Shown here: positions 6,249 through 13,766 of the stretch, one piece after another
How the letters are laid out: each line of letters opens with the position of its first letter
How positions within the stretch are numbered: the stretch's first letter is position 1
Made by a program: the position numbers and the translations under genes
The notes under the pieces: generated by a model
Told to the model about the DNA's origin: nothing
What the model saw: only the letters and a program-made list of their open reading frames with translations
The model's database searches: none
Source of the DNA: DASYYE01 sp035946955
GTDB lineage: Bacteria > Actinomycetota > Actinomycetes > Streptosporangiales > Streptosporangiaceae
Direction of reading: 5' to 3'
DNA: 22,840 nt
Assembly: GCA_035946955.1 (NCBI GenBank)
Contig: DASYYE010000321.1
Span: 1-22,840, forward strand

Positions 6249-7994
6249 GTGTGCGGCATCGCTGGTGCCTGGGGTGCGGTGAGCCCGGGGTCGGTCGAGG
6301 CCATGACCGCTGCCCTGGCCCACCGGGGCCCCGACGGCTCTGGCTTCCATACAAGCGGTGGGCTGCGGCTCGGTGCGCGTCGGCTGGCCATCGTGGACGT
6401 CGCCGGAGGTGCCCAGCCCTTCTACAACGAGACGGGCGAGGTCTGCGTGGTCGCCAACGCGGAGATCTACAACCACCGTGACCTGCGCACGAAGCTCCAG
6501 GCCATGGGCCACCGGTTTGCCTCGCAATGCGACACCGAGGTCATCGTCCACCTCTACGAGGAGTACGGCGACCGCTGCGTCGACCATCTGCGGGGGATGT
6601 TCGCCTTCGCCGTCGCTGACGGTCAGCGGCTGCTGCTCGCCCGGGACCGGCTCGGGATCAAGCCGCTGTACTGCACCACCGTTGCGGATGGCGTGCTGTT
6701 CGCCTCCGAAGTAAAGGCGCTGCTGCGTTGCCCACAGGTGCCTGCCGCGCTCGATGTCCAGACTCTCATCGACACCTGCGCGGTCGGGTTCCCCGTGAGT
6801 GAGCAGACCTTCCTCGCAGGCATCCGCAGCGTCCCGCCCGGTCACACGATGACCGTCCACAGCAGTCCAGGTGGGATGACTGTGGAGACCAGGCAGTACT
6901 ACCGCCTCCCTGCTGAGCATGACGCGTCCATAACGTTCGATGATGCGCAGGACTGGCTGACCGGCCTGCTCCGGGAAGCCGTGCGCTCGCACCTGGCTGC
7001 CGACGTCGAGGTCGGGGTCATCTTGTCGGGCGGCCTGGACTCGACCGTGCTCGCGATGCTCGCACACGACCTTGGCCGGCCCTTGCAGGCGTTCAGTGTG
7101 GCCAGCGAGCCAGGTCACCCGGACCTGGACCAAGCCACCCGGGTCGCAAGCAGTCTCGGCTGGCAGCACCACGCGGTCGTCATGAGTTTCGACGACTACC
7201 TCGAAGCCATCCCCGGCTACACCCGTGCCTTTGAAGAGCCAGGCAGGATCGGTGGGCTGGGGGTGTACTACCTCTACCAGCAGGTCGGCACACAGCTCAA
7301 GGCCTGCCTGCACGGCGAGGGCGCGGACGAACTCCTGGGCGGCTACACGCAGTACGTCGACCGGAGCCAGTCCGCCCGGGTCATCGCAGCACGGCTGAGC
7401 AGTCTCAGTCGCCTTGGCGCCAGGCCGGGTCCCCGCGCGCTTGAGGTGATCGACACGGTCACTGCCCAGCAGCCCCGTGCCACATATCTGGACAGGCTCC
7501 TCACCGAGAACATGCGGGACCAGCTCGTCCAGAACCACCTTGAGCTCCTCGACAAGTGCGCGATGGCGGCGGGCCTGGAGATACGCGTGCCGTTCCTGGA
7601 CGACGCGGTCGCGGAGTTCGTCATGGGCCTGCCGACCCATTACAAGGTCAACCTGTCGCTGGGAATACAGAAGCACGTACTGAAGTCCGCTGCGCTGCGT
7701 GCGTGGGGTGACAACAGCGCGGTCGCAGACAGCGTCCTGCGCCGCAAGATCGGTGCGCCGACCGCTGGCTCCCGTTACCAGGCAAGGCTCTCCGACATGT
7801 GCGAACGGGAGCTCCCGGACGACTACCTGTCGCGCCATGAGCTTGGCCCGTGCTTCGCCACCAAGCTCGACCTGCTGCTGCACGAATTGTTCTGCGAGGT
7901 CTTCCTGGCCGGCCGGGGCGAGGCTCCCACGGGGTTCTCGATGCGCGAATTCATCGCCGAACGCACGGGCAAGGCCCTGCCCGTGCCCGCCTGA
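6249..7994 (+). CDS. Asparagine synthetase B-type glutamine amidotransferase
   Basis: Starting at the GTG at 6249 the 581-aa protein begins M-C-G-I-A-G, so C2 becomes the N-terminal nucleophile of the class II glutaminase domain (about 1-200, with HRGPDG, RLAIVD and NAEIYNH motifs). The synthetase domain has the PP-loop SGGLDS at about 260-265 and the later GEGADELLGGY motif. Both half-reactions therefore look intact: glutamine gives ammonia, ATP activates a carboxylate, and an amide forms. Earlier in-frame starts would bury C2. It begins 1 nt after the partner protein's stop. In a RiPP setting such enzymes can amidate a C-terminus (as proposed for thiostrepton) or a side chain. Lasso-peptide cyclases share the fold, but no lasso protease or typical lasso precursor is nearby. 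The substrate here is unknown. Confidence 0.92.
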   Translation: MCGIAGAWGAVSPGSVEAMTAALAHRGPDGSGFHTSGGLRLGARRLAIVDVAGGAQPFYNETGEVCVVANAEIYNHRDLRTKLQAMGHRFASQCDTEVIVHLYEEYGDRCVDHLRGMFAFAVADGQRLLLARDRLGIKPLYCTTVADGVLFASEVKALLRCPQVPAALDVQTLIDTCAVGFPVSEQTFLAGIRSVPPGHTMTVHSSPGGMTVETRQYYRLPAEHDASITFDDAQDWLTGLLREAVRSHLAADVEVGVILSGGLDSTVLAMLAHDLGRPLQAFSVASEPGHPDLDQATRVASSLGWQHHAVVMSFDDYLEAIPGYTRAFEEPGRIGGLGVYYLYQQVGTQLKACLHGEGADELLGGYTQYVDRSQSARVIAARLSSLSRLGARPGPRALEVIDTVTAQQPRATYLDRLLTENMRDQLVQNHLELLDKCAMAAGLEIRVPFLDDAVAEFVMGLPTHYKVNLSLGIQKHVLKSAALRAWGDNSAVADSVLRRKIGAPTAGSRYQARLSDMCERELPDDYLSRHELGPCFATKLDLLLHELFCEVFLAGRGEAPTGFSMREFIAERTGKALPVPA

Positions 7995-8003
7995 GGAGGT
8001 TCC

Positions 8004-8477
8004 GTGACACGAGATGACCCACCACTCTGCCCTAGTGCACGGGGCAAACCCGGTGCGACGCTCATCGGGATATCCGCCGGTCCCGGGGCACTGGGGTACG
8101 TGACACCGGCGGTGACGGTCGATGAGCAGTTCCTCGCGGCCGCCGGGGACAACCCCGAAGAGCGCTTCCGGTTCGCCAGCCGCTGCCACGAGAGCGGATG
8201 CCACAACTGGGGGGAAGACCGCTGCCAGCTCATCCACCAGATCATGAGCCGCCACCCCACAGACGAGGAGCCCGGCGATCTGCCGGCGTGCGGCATCCGG
8301 TCGTCCTGCCGATGGTTCGCGCAGGCGGGCCGGGAGGCCTGCCGTGTCTGCCCGGTCGTCCGCAATCCAGGCGCCGACCACGACACGCTGCTCCGCACGG
8401 CGCTCAGGCCGGCCCGGCCAGCAGCCACTGCCACAGACCCGTCACAACTCCAGCGGTCCGGCACACCTGTGCCGTAA
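8004..8477 (+). CDS. Small cysteine-rich protein, probable metal or Fe-S binding, function unknown
   Basis: The 157-aa protein starts at a GTG with GAGGAGG just upstream, 9 nt after the AsnB stop. It has seven ordered cysteines: C61-x4-C66-x7-C74, then C96-x5-C102-x10-C113-x2-C116, in the context RCHESGCHNWGEDRC and CRWFAQAGREACRVCP. The second half looks like a C-x2-C-P metal site. I recall the general C-x-E-S-x-C-x-x-W and CRWF...C-x2-CP pattern from uncharacterised bacterial proteins but cannot name a function. The N-terminal 40 and C-terminal 40 residues are low in structure. Placed between the amidotransferase and the second precursor set, it could be an accessory Fe-S or zinc protein for maturation, or a metal carrier. 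Confidence 0.7.
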   Translation: MTRDDPPLCPSARGKPGATLIGISAGPGALGYVTPAVTVDEQFLAAAGDNPEERFRFASRCHESGCHNWGEDRCQLIHQIMSRHPTDEEPGDLPACGIRSSCRWFAQAGREACRVCPVVRNPGADHDTLLRTALRPARPAATATDPSQLQRSGTPVP

Positions 8478-8501
8478 CCCTCACCCTCGAGGAGGAACGG
8501 A

Positions 8502-8720
8502 ATGACCACCACACAGGACCGGCGCGACGTGAGGATCACGGTCGCTGACCTGGCAGGCGCGCAGGCGAAGGTCGCGTTGCCCGGCGTGGCCGTGTTCGAG
8601 CTTGCCACGCTGCCCCTGCCCGCGGACTGCCGCACTGCCGCCGCGGCCGTGGCACCAGTCACCCAAGGATGCGGCAGCACCGCCTGCTCACCTTCCTGCT
8701 CGTCCTGCGGCAGCCTCTGA
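8502..8720 (+). CDS. RiPP precursor peptide, tandem family copy 1
   Basis: The 72-aa peptide has a leader shared with the next two genes: V-R-I-T-V-A-D-L-A-G-A at about 10-20 and VALPGVAVFELATLPLP at 24-40. Then comes a divergent tail, APVTQGCGSTACSPSCSSCG. The core has C57, C62, C66 and C69 and several Ser/Thr; an extra C43 lies at the leader end. The F-E-L-A-T-L-P-L-P stretch resembles hydrophobic leader motifs of actinobacterial thiopeptide-type precursors, but no YcaO or dehydratase is present. The ribosome site is AGGAGGAACGG. A conserved leader with a variable Cys-rich C-terminus is the classic sign of a RiPP precursor. The leader does not match the peptides at 4121-4454. Confidence 0.83.
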   Translation: MTTTQDRRDVRITVADLAGAQAKVALPGVAVFELATLPLPADCRTAAAAVAPVTQGCGSTACSPSCSSCGSL

Positions 8721-8729
8721 CCGGTCCCT

Positions 8730-8745
8730 GCCCCTCACCCGGGGC
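8730..8745 (+). other. Small GC hairpin between precursor copies 1 and 2
   Basis: GCCCC (8730-8734) and GGGGC (8741-8745) can pair around a 6-nt loop, 9 nt after the stop of copy 1. There is no T-tract, so it is more likely an mRNA-stabilising or attenuating stem than a terminator. GGTC-TATCG-GACC just downstream may form another small stem. Confidence 0.25.
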
Positions 8746-8798
8746 CACACCGCCGTAGGTCTATCGGACCGGCACCCCTCACCCATCAGGAGGAACGG

Positions 8799-9005
8799 AT
8801 GACCACCACAACACTGGACCGGCGTGACATCAGGGTCATGGTCGCTGACTTGGCAGGTGCGCACGCAAAGGTCGCGTTGCCGGGCGTGGCCGTGTTCGAG
8901 CTCGCCACACTGCCCCTGCCAGAGAACTCCAGGACCGCTGCTGCGCCTGACACCGTCGTCGTCAGCTGCAAAGGCTGTGGCGGCGGCTGCTCAACCGGCG
9001 GCTGA
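8799..9005 (+). CDS. RiPP precursor peptide, tandem family copy 2
   Basis: The 68-aa peptide carries the same leader as its neighbours (VADLAGAHAKVALPGVAVFE, then LATLPLP). It is followed by a tail VVVSCKGCGGGCSTGG with C57, C60 and C64 and a glycine-rich end. C57-x2-C60 resembles the C-x2-C units of the peptides at 4121-4454, so the same cysteine chemistry might act here. The ribosome site and start match copy 1 exactly (AGGAGGAACGG ATG). The gene lies 78 nt after copy 1 and 34 nt before copy 3. Confidence 0.83.
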   Translation: MTTTTLDRRDIRVMVADLAGAHAKVALPGVAVFELATLPLPENSRTAAAPDTVVVSCKGCGGGCSTGG

Positions 9006-9039
9006 CCGGCCCAACACCCCCACTCACCAGGAGGAACGG

Positions 9040-9243
9040 ATGACCATCACCACACTCGACCAGTGTGACGTAAGGGTCACGGTCGCTGACTTGGCGGGCG
9101 CGCGGGCGAAGGCCGCGTTGCCGGGCGTGGCCGTGTTCGAGCTTGCCACGCTGCCCCTGCCCGCGGACTCCCGGACCGCCACCGCTGGTGTGGGTGACGT
9201 CGGCGTCCCCTGCGGTGGTCCCTGCTCTGCCCTTCTCGGCTGA
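9040..9243 (+). CDS. RiPP precursor peptide, tandem family copy 3
   Basis: The 67-aa peptide has the family leader (VADLAGARAKAALPGVAVFE, then LATLPLPADSRTA). It has the shortest core, GVPCGGPCSALLG, with only C58 and C62; an unshared C9 lies near the N-terminus. The start at 9040 is set by the conserved AGGAGGAACGG site and by alignment with copies 1 and 2; the same frame is open back to 8824, but that stretch overlaps copy 2. It ends 25 nt before the ABC exporter gene. Confidence 0.8.
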   Translation: MTITTLDQCDVRVTVADLAGARAKAALPGVAVFELATLPLPADSRTATAGVGDVGVPCGGPCSALLG

Positions 9244-9268
9244 CGAGCCGCTGGGGAGGAGATAGACA

Positions 9269-11143
9269 GTGACCAGTTCGGCGGGCGCCCGTGGCGATGG
9301 CCTGCGGGCGCCCGGGCGGCACAGGATCACCGGCCTTCCTGTCTCCAACCTCATGCTCGTGGCCAGGATCGTGGGGTTGCTGCGGCCCTATCCGTGGCGG
9401 GCGTTCCTTTCCTTCGCGCTCGGCATCGCGATGGTCTGGTTCTCAACCAGGCTGCCGCTCGTGCTTGGCACCACCGTGGACAACGTGGTCAGGCACCGGC
9501 AGAACGCCCTGGCAGGCGGCATCGTCGCACTCTTCGTGATCGTCGCAGGCAGGTTCGCCTGCGCCAGCCTGCGCCGCGGTGTCGGAGGGTCGCTCGGGGC
9601 CGACATCGAGTACGACCTGCGCACCCGGCTCGCCCGGCACGTGCTGGGACTCGATGCGGCCTGGCACGATGGGGCCGGCACCGGCCAGCTACTGGCCAGG
9701 TCAAGTTCTGACGTGGCGGCGATCCGCACCTACCTCGGCTTCGGGATCGTCTTCAGCCTGCTGAACACGCTCACAGTTGTCCTCGCGGTGACCGAGATGT
9801 GGCTGCTCTCCGTGCGGCTCACCCTGGTCACGCTCGCGTTCGCGCCGTTGCTCGCGGTGGTGTCAGTGCTTTACAACCGCCGCGCGAACCACGTGTTCAG
9901 GCGCGTGCAAGACCGGGTCGGCCGGGTCACCACAGTCGTGGAAGAGAGCGCGGTCGGCGTGCGGGTCGTCAAGGCCTTCGGCCGGGAGGATGTCAGGCAG
10001 GCGGCGCTGGTGCGCGAGGCGGACGGGCTGCTCGCCGAGAACCTGGCCGCCACCAGGCTGAGTGCCCGCTACGGACCGCTGCTCTCCCTGCTGCCCGCGC
10101 TCAGCCAGCTCGGAGTCTTCTGGTACGGCAGCCGCCTCGTCACGCACCACGACATCACGCTTGGCACGCTGGTGGCTGCCAACTCCTACCTCGCGTTGCT
10201 GACTTCGCCGCTGCAGTCGGTGAGCAGCCTCTCCGGCATGACTCAGCGGGCACTGGCCAGCGCCGCGCGGGTGTTCGAGGTGCTCGATACCCGGCCAGGA
10301 GTCAGCGACCGCCCCCGCGCGGCTGCTCTGACCGCGCCGACGGTGGGTGTCACCTGGGGTGGCCGGGTCACCTTCGACCACGTGAGCTTCTGTTATCCGC
10401 AGGCGGACAAGCTGACCTTGGCCGAGGTGACCCTGGACATCGCGCCGGGGGAATGGGTGGCACTGGTCGCGGACAGCGGGGCGGGCAAATCCACGCTCGC
10501 GGCGCTGCTGTCGCGGTCCTACGACCCGTCGGCCGGGCGGGTCCGCGTAGACGGCCACGACATAGCGAGGCTAACCCTCGACTCGCTGCGTGCCGCCGTG
10601 ACCATCGTCCCGGCAGAACCCATGCTTTTCGCGGCCACCCTCCGGGAGAACCTGACACTGGGTGCTCCTGACGCAGCTGAGGACGACATCCGCTACGCGC
10701 TCTGGGTCTCGGCTGTGCTCGACTTTGTCGACGGCCTCCCTGACGGGATTGACACCGTCCTGGGTGAGCGCGGCACGACCCTCTCGGGCGGCCAACGGCA
10801 GCGGGTGGCCCTGGCCCGTGCGCTCCTGTCACGGCCTCGTGTCCTGGTCCTCGATGACGCACTCTCCCAGCTCGATGTCCTGACCTCGGCGGCAGTGCTC
10901 GACCGGCTCGGCTCGGTGCTCGGCGGCACGACCGTCTTGATCATGACGGGCCAGTATGCCAACACACGCTCCGCCCACCGGATCCTCACCATGGAGGCCG
11001 GGCGGGTCACCGAAGCCAGCGGGGATGCCAGCAGGAAAGCACCCGCCAACTGGGGACCGCGGCTCTCGACTGTCGCCGTGAGTGCCCCAGGTCTCGGTGT
11101 CCCTGCCCAGCGTCCATCCCCTGACCCTGCCGGGGCGCGCTGA
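9269..11143 (+). CDS. ABC exporter half-transporter, degenerate-site subunit
   Basis: The 624-aa protein has an N-terminal six-helix membrane domain (about 30-330) and a nucleotide-binding domain (about 365-600). Its own ATP-site residues are degenerate. Walker A starts with A401 instead of Gly (ADSGAGKST), the catalytic Glu after Walker B is D530 (VLVLDDALSQLD), and the switch His is G561. Its signature LSGGQ is intact. This matches the degenerate half of heterodimeric exporters such as TM287/288. There is no C39 peptidase domain, so it does not cut leader peptides itself. The GTG start has GGGGAGGAGA upstream. The stop and the next ATG overlap by one base (TGATG), consistent with a 1:1 complex with the protein at 11143-12936. 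Likely cargo: the mature peptide. Confidence 0.92.
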   Translation: MTSSAGARGDGLRAPGRHRITGLPVSNLMLVARIVGLLRPYPWRAFLSFALGIAMVWFSTRLPLVLGTTVDNVVRHRQNALAGGIVALFVIVAGRFACASLRRGVGGSLGADIEYDLRTRLARHVLGLDAAWHDGAGTGQLLARSSSDVAAIRTYLGFGIVFSLLNTLTVVLAVTEMWLLSVRLTLVTLAFAPLLAVVSVLYNRRANHVFRRVQDRVGRVTTVVEESAVGVRVVKAFGREDVRQAALVREADGLLAENLAATRLSARYGPLLSLLPALSQLGVFWYGSRLVTHHDITLGTLVAANSYLALLTSPLQSVSSLSGMTQRALASAARVFEVLDTRPGVSDRPRAAALTAPTVGVTWGGRVTFDHVSFCYPQADKLTLAEVTLDIAPGEWVALVADSGAGKSTLAALLSRSYDPSAGRVRVDGHDIARLTLDSLRAAVTIVPAEPMLFAATLRENLTLGAPDAAEDDIRYALWVSAVLDFVDGLPDGIDTVLGERGTTLSGGQRQRVALARALLSRPRVLVLDDALSQLDVLTSAAVLDRLGSVLGGTTVLIMTGQYANTRSAHRILTMEAGRVTEASGDASRKAPANWGPRLSTVAVSAPGLGVPAQRPSPDPAGAR

Positions 11144-12936
11144 TGACGGCGGCGGAGGGGTCGATGAAGTGGCTGTGGCCGGTGCTGCGGCCACAGTACG
11201 GGCGGATCGTGCTCGGGTCCGCGGCCGCGGCGGTCCAGACGGCGGTCGGGCTCGCGACACCGTACCTTTTCAAGATCGCAATAGACCGCGCCGTGGTACC
11301 AGACCACCTGGCCGTGCTCAACCCGCTCGCCCTGGTCTTCCTCGCCCTCACCGCGCTGAACCTGCTGGCGGTCCGTGTGGAGACCCTCACCGTCGGCAGG
11401 GTCGGCCAGCACACCCTGCATGCTGTCCGGTGCCGGCTCTTCGCCCACCTTCAGCGCCTGCCGCTGGCCTTCTACCAGCGCGAGCGGTCCGGCGGCGTGG
11501 TCGCACGGATGGTCGGGGACATCGAGTCGCTGACCGGGCTCGTGTCGGGTGGCCTGATGCAGCTCGCGAACAACACCGCCACCATCCTCGGAGTGGCGGC
11601 CATCCTGACCGTTCTCGACTGGCGCCTGGCCCTGGAGACCCTCACCATCACACCCGGTCTCGCCATTGCCGCCGTCTGGTACCAGAAGCGGTCCTCGCAT
11701 GCCTGGCGGTCGGTGCGCGAGGCGACGTCGGTGGCCACGGCAACACTCCACGAGACTATCTCGGGAGCCCTGGAGATCCAGGGTTACCGCGGGGAACGGG
11801 CCAGGCTTGCGGGGGTGGCGGCAGCCAACCACGAGGTACGCCTGGCTTCCCGCCGGGCCATAGCGCTCGCGGCGGCGTTCTTCCCCTTCGTGGAGTTCCT
11901 CAGCGGCGTCGCGTTCTGCGTCGTGCTGGGCTTTGGTGGCCCGCGCGTGCTCTCGGGACAACTGGGGATCGGCACGCTCACCGCGTTCCTGCTCTACCTT
12001 GGGCTCCTCTTCGGCCCGGTCTTCGGCCTCTCCGAGTTCTATGACACCGTGCAGGCGGCGGTGGCGGGCGGCACACGGATTGGCGCGGTCCTTGCCATCG
12101 CGCCCACCGTGGCCGAGCCCACCGACCCGGTCTCCCTGGGGCACCCGCGGGGCGAGGTCCGGCTGTCAAAGGTCAGCTTCGCCTACCCGGGGCCTGACGG
12201 CACGCCTGGTCCCGACGTGCTGCATGACCTCGACCTTGTGATCCCGGCCGGCCAGACGCTCGCGCTCGTGGGCGAGACCGGGGCAGGGAAGTCCACGATC
12301 GCGGGCCTCCTGCTCCGGTTCCACGATCCCACGGCTGGCAGCGTCACACTCGACGGGATCGGCCTGCGGAAACTCCGGCTGGCCGAGTTGCGCCGGGCTG
12401 TCAGCTTCGTGCCCCAGGAGGGGTTCCTGTTCTCGGGCAGTGTCGAGGACAACATCCGCCTTGGCTGCCCAGAGGCAAGCCGCGCGCAGATCGAGGCCGC
12501 GGTCGCCACGCTCGGGTTCGGGCCGCTGGTGGACCGGCTGCCCGACGGCCTCGACACCGACGTGGGTGAACGCGGCAAACGGCTGGCCAGCGGTGAGCGG
12601 CAGGTCATCGCGCTGGTCCGGGCGTGGATGGTGGACCCAGCGGTTCTGGTGCTCGATGAGGCGACCAGCCATCTCGACGCCGAAGCGGAGGGCCGGGTGT
12701 CACAGGCACTGCGCCGGCTCAGGGCCGGCCGCACCACGGTGCTCATCGCCCACCGGCTGTCCACTGTGGCGGACGCGGACCGGGTCGCTGTTGTCGCTGA
12801 CGGCACCATCGCCGAGACCGGGTCGCCGGCCGAACTCGTCGCTGCGGGCGGCCGGTTCGCGCAGATGCGTGCCCGCTGGGCAGCCGCGGCCGGAAGCTAT
12901 CAGCCATTTCAGATTGGACAGGAGGACACGGCATGA
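11143..12936 (+). CDS. ABC exporter half-transporter, catalytic-site subunit
   Basis: The 597-aa protein has a membrane domain (about 15-310) and an ATPase domain with canonical Walker A G377-ETGAGK383-ST, Walker B ending D505-E506 with the catalytic Glu, and switch H537. Its signature loop is changed to L481-A-S-G-E485. In a head-to-tail dimer this altered loop would face the altered Walker motifs of the partner, and the partner's LSGGQ would face this subunit's good site. That gives one active and one inactive ATP site, as in known heterodimeric exporters. The gene overlaps the beta-hydroxylase by 4 nt (ATGA), tying export to the tailoring genes. It acts in the cytoplasmic membrane, in product export or self-protection. 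Confidence 0.92.
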   Translation: MTAAEGSMKWLWPVLRPQYGRIVLGSAAAAVQTAVGLATPYLFKIAIDRAVVPDHLAVLNPLALVFLALTALNLLAVRVETLTVGRVGQHTLHAVRCRLFAHLQRLPLAFYQRERSGGVVARMVGDIESLTGLVSGGLMQLANNTATILGVAAILTVLDWRLALETLTITPGLAIAAVWYQKRSSHAWRSVREATSVATATLHETISGALEIQGYRGERARLAGVAAANHEVRLASRRAIALAAAFFPFVEFLSGVAFCVVLGFGGPRVLSGQLGIGTLTAFLLYLGLLFGPVFGLSEFYDTVQAAVAGGTRIGAVLAIAPTVAEPTDPVSLGHPRGEVRLSKVSFAYPGPDGTPGPDVLHDLDLVIPAGQTLALVGETGAGKSTIAGLLLRFHDPTAGSVTLDGIGLRKLRLAELRRAVSFVPQEGFLFSGSVEDNIRLGCPEASRAQIEAAVATLGFGPLVDRLPDGLDTDVGERGKRLASGERQVIALVRAWMVDPAVLVLDEATSHLDAEAEGRVSQALRRLRAGRTTVLIAHRLSTVADADRVAVVADGTIAETGSPAELVAAGGRFAQMRARWAAAAGSYQPFQIGQEDTA

Positions 12937-13766
12937 CAACGGAAAATGGCGACCAGGTCGGCTTCACCTGCGCGATGGTGGAGCGGTTCCTCGCGGCCGA
13001 GGGTCTCGACGCAGGCGCGGTGGAGCTGGTCGAGGCTGGCATGCGCAGTGGCCGGCTGAAGGAGAACAAGCCCCCAGACCCGTGGCAGCAGCCGACCACG
13101 TACTACCCGGGGCTCACCGCCAAACCATGGCATGACCCTGCCAGCTTCGCCTGGGTGCCAACTCTGGAGGCCGCGTTCGAAGAGATCAAGGATGAAGCCC
13201 TCACGCTGCTCGAGGCCGGGCGGTATGGGCCCAACCCAATCAGCGGCGGCCTTGCCGAAGGCACCTGGGAGGAGGTCCGGCTCTACACGGAGGGGCACAC
13301 CTCCGCCGCCAACTGCCTGGCCGCACCGCTCACCGCGAAGTTGGTAGCCAGCATCCCGGGGGCAACCACGGCAGGACTTGCCTACCTCGCCCACGTCGCA
13401 GGCGGTACGCACGTGCGCCCTCACTGGGGCCCGCACAACGCCCGGCTCCGCTGCCACCTCGGGCTCGTCGTGCCCGAAGGCTGCTCACTGCGGGTCGGTG
13501 CGCAGACGGGCGGCTGGACCGAGGGCAAGGTCATCGTGTTCGACGACTCGTTCGAGCACGAAGTGTGGAACACGAGCGACCGCAGCCGGCTGGTGCTGAT
13601 CCTGGACATCTGGCACCCCGACCTCACACCCGCGCAGATCGCAGCCATCCGCTACGGGAACCTGCCGATCATCAAGACAGCCTATGAAGTCGCGGAGGGC
13701 TGGCAGCGGCATGGGACCGTGCCCCGGCTCAGCCAGCCTGCGGAGTTGTTGGCGGCTCCCGTATGA
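12933..13766 (+). CDS. Aspartyl/asparaginyl beta-hydroxylase family oxygenase
   Basis: The 277-aa protein contains the full motif set of the AspH-type 2-oxoglutarate/Fe(II) oxygenase domain in its second half. These are THVRPHWGPHN (H164 likely iron ligand), R171 with RCHLGL (H175), VPEGCSLRVG, and DDSFEHEVWN (H209, second iron ligand), then WHPDL. In AspH the iron is held by two histidines without an acidic ligand, and these positions correspond. The family hydroxylates the beta carbon of Asp or Asn, and related bacterial members act on other residues. The C-N-G-C motif in both small precursors supplies an obvious Asn, so N36 is a candidate substrate (inference). The gene overlaps its neighbours by 4 nt on both sides; the glycosyltransferase follows immediately, suggesting that the new hydroxyl is then glycosylated. 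Confidence 0.9.
   Translation: MTTENGDQVGFTCAMVERFLAAEGLDAGAVELVEAGMRSGRLKENKPPDPWQQPTTYYPGLTAKPWHDPASFAWVPTLEAAFEEIKDEALTLLEAGRYGPNPISGGLAEGTWEEVRLYTEGHTSAANCLAAPLTAKLVASIPGATTAGLAYLAHVAGGTHVRPHWGPHNARLRCHLGLVVPEGCSLRVGAQTGGWTEGKVIVFDDSFEHEVWNTSDRSRLVLILDIWHPDLTPAQIAAIRYGNLPIIKTAYEVAEGWQRHGTVPRLSQPAELLAAPV

Larger units (their letters stand above)
8491..9243 (+). repeat. Tandem triplication of a precursor-peptide gene
   Basis: Three units (about 8491-8720, 8787-9005 and 9028-9243) each start with AGGAGGAACGG and an ATGACC start. They share long near-identical DNA through the leader-coding part, then diverge in the last 60-90 nt of each gene. The pattern indicates duplication followed by diversification of the core only. 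Confidence 0.8.

Noticed and set aside
6078..8381. A 767-codon open frame on the minus strand
   Set aside because: It is antisense to the clear AsnB gene and spans three plus-strand genes; it has no recognisable motif.
8824..9243. A longer 139-aa version of the third tandem precursor
   Set aside because: Its upstream half lies in the wrong frame of copy 2; the conserved ribosome site and leader fix the start at 9040.
6249..9243. Lasso peptide cluster because of the AsnB-like enzyme
   Set aside because: The glutaminase Cys is intact, there is no lasso-type protease or separate RRE gene, and the precursors have no Gly/Asp ring pattern.
8502..9243. Thiopeptide or lanthipeptide cluster, from the leader style and Ser/Cys-rich cores
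   Set aside because: No YcaO, LanB/LanC/LanM-type or cycloaddition enzyme is found in the window.
8491..9243. CRISPR-like or minisatellite array
   Set aside because: The three repeats are 200 nt or more, protein coding, and conserved in leader codons; this is gene duplication.
10693..12144. A 483-codon open frame on the minus strand
   Set aside because: It is antisense to both well-motifed ABC transporter genes and is explained by GC bias.
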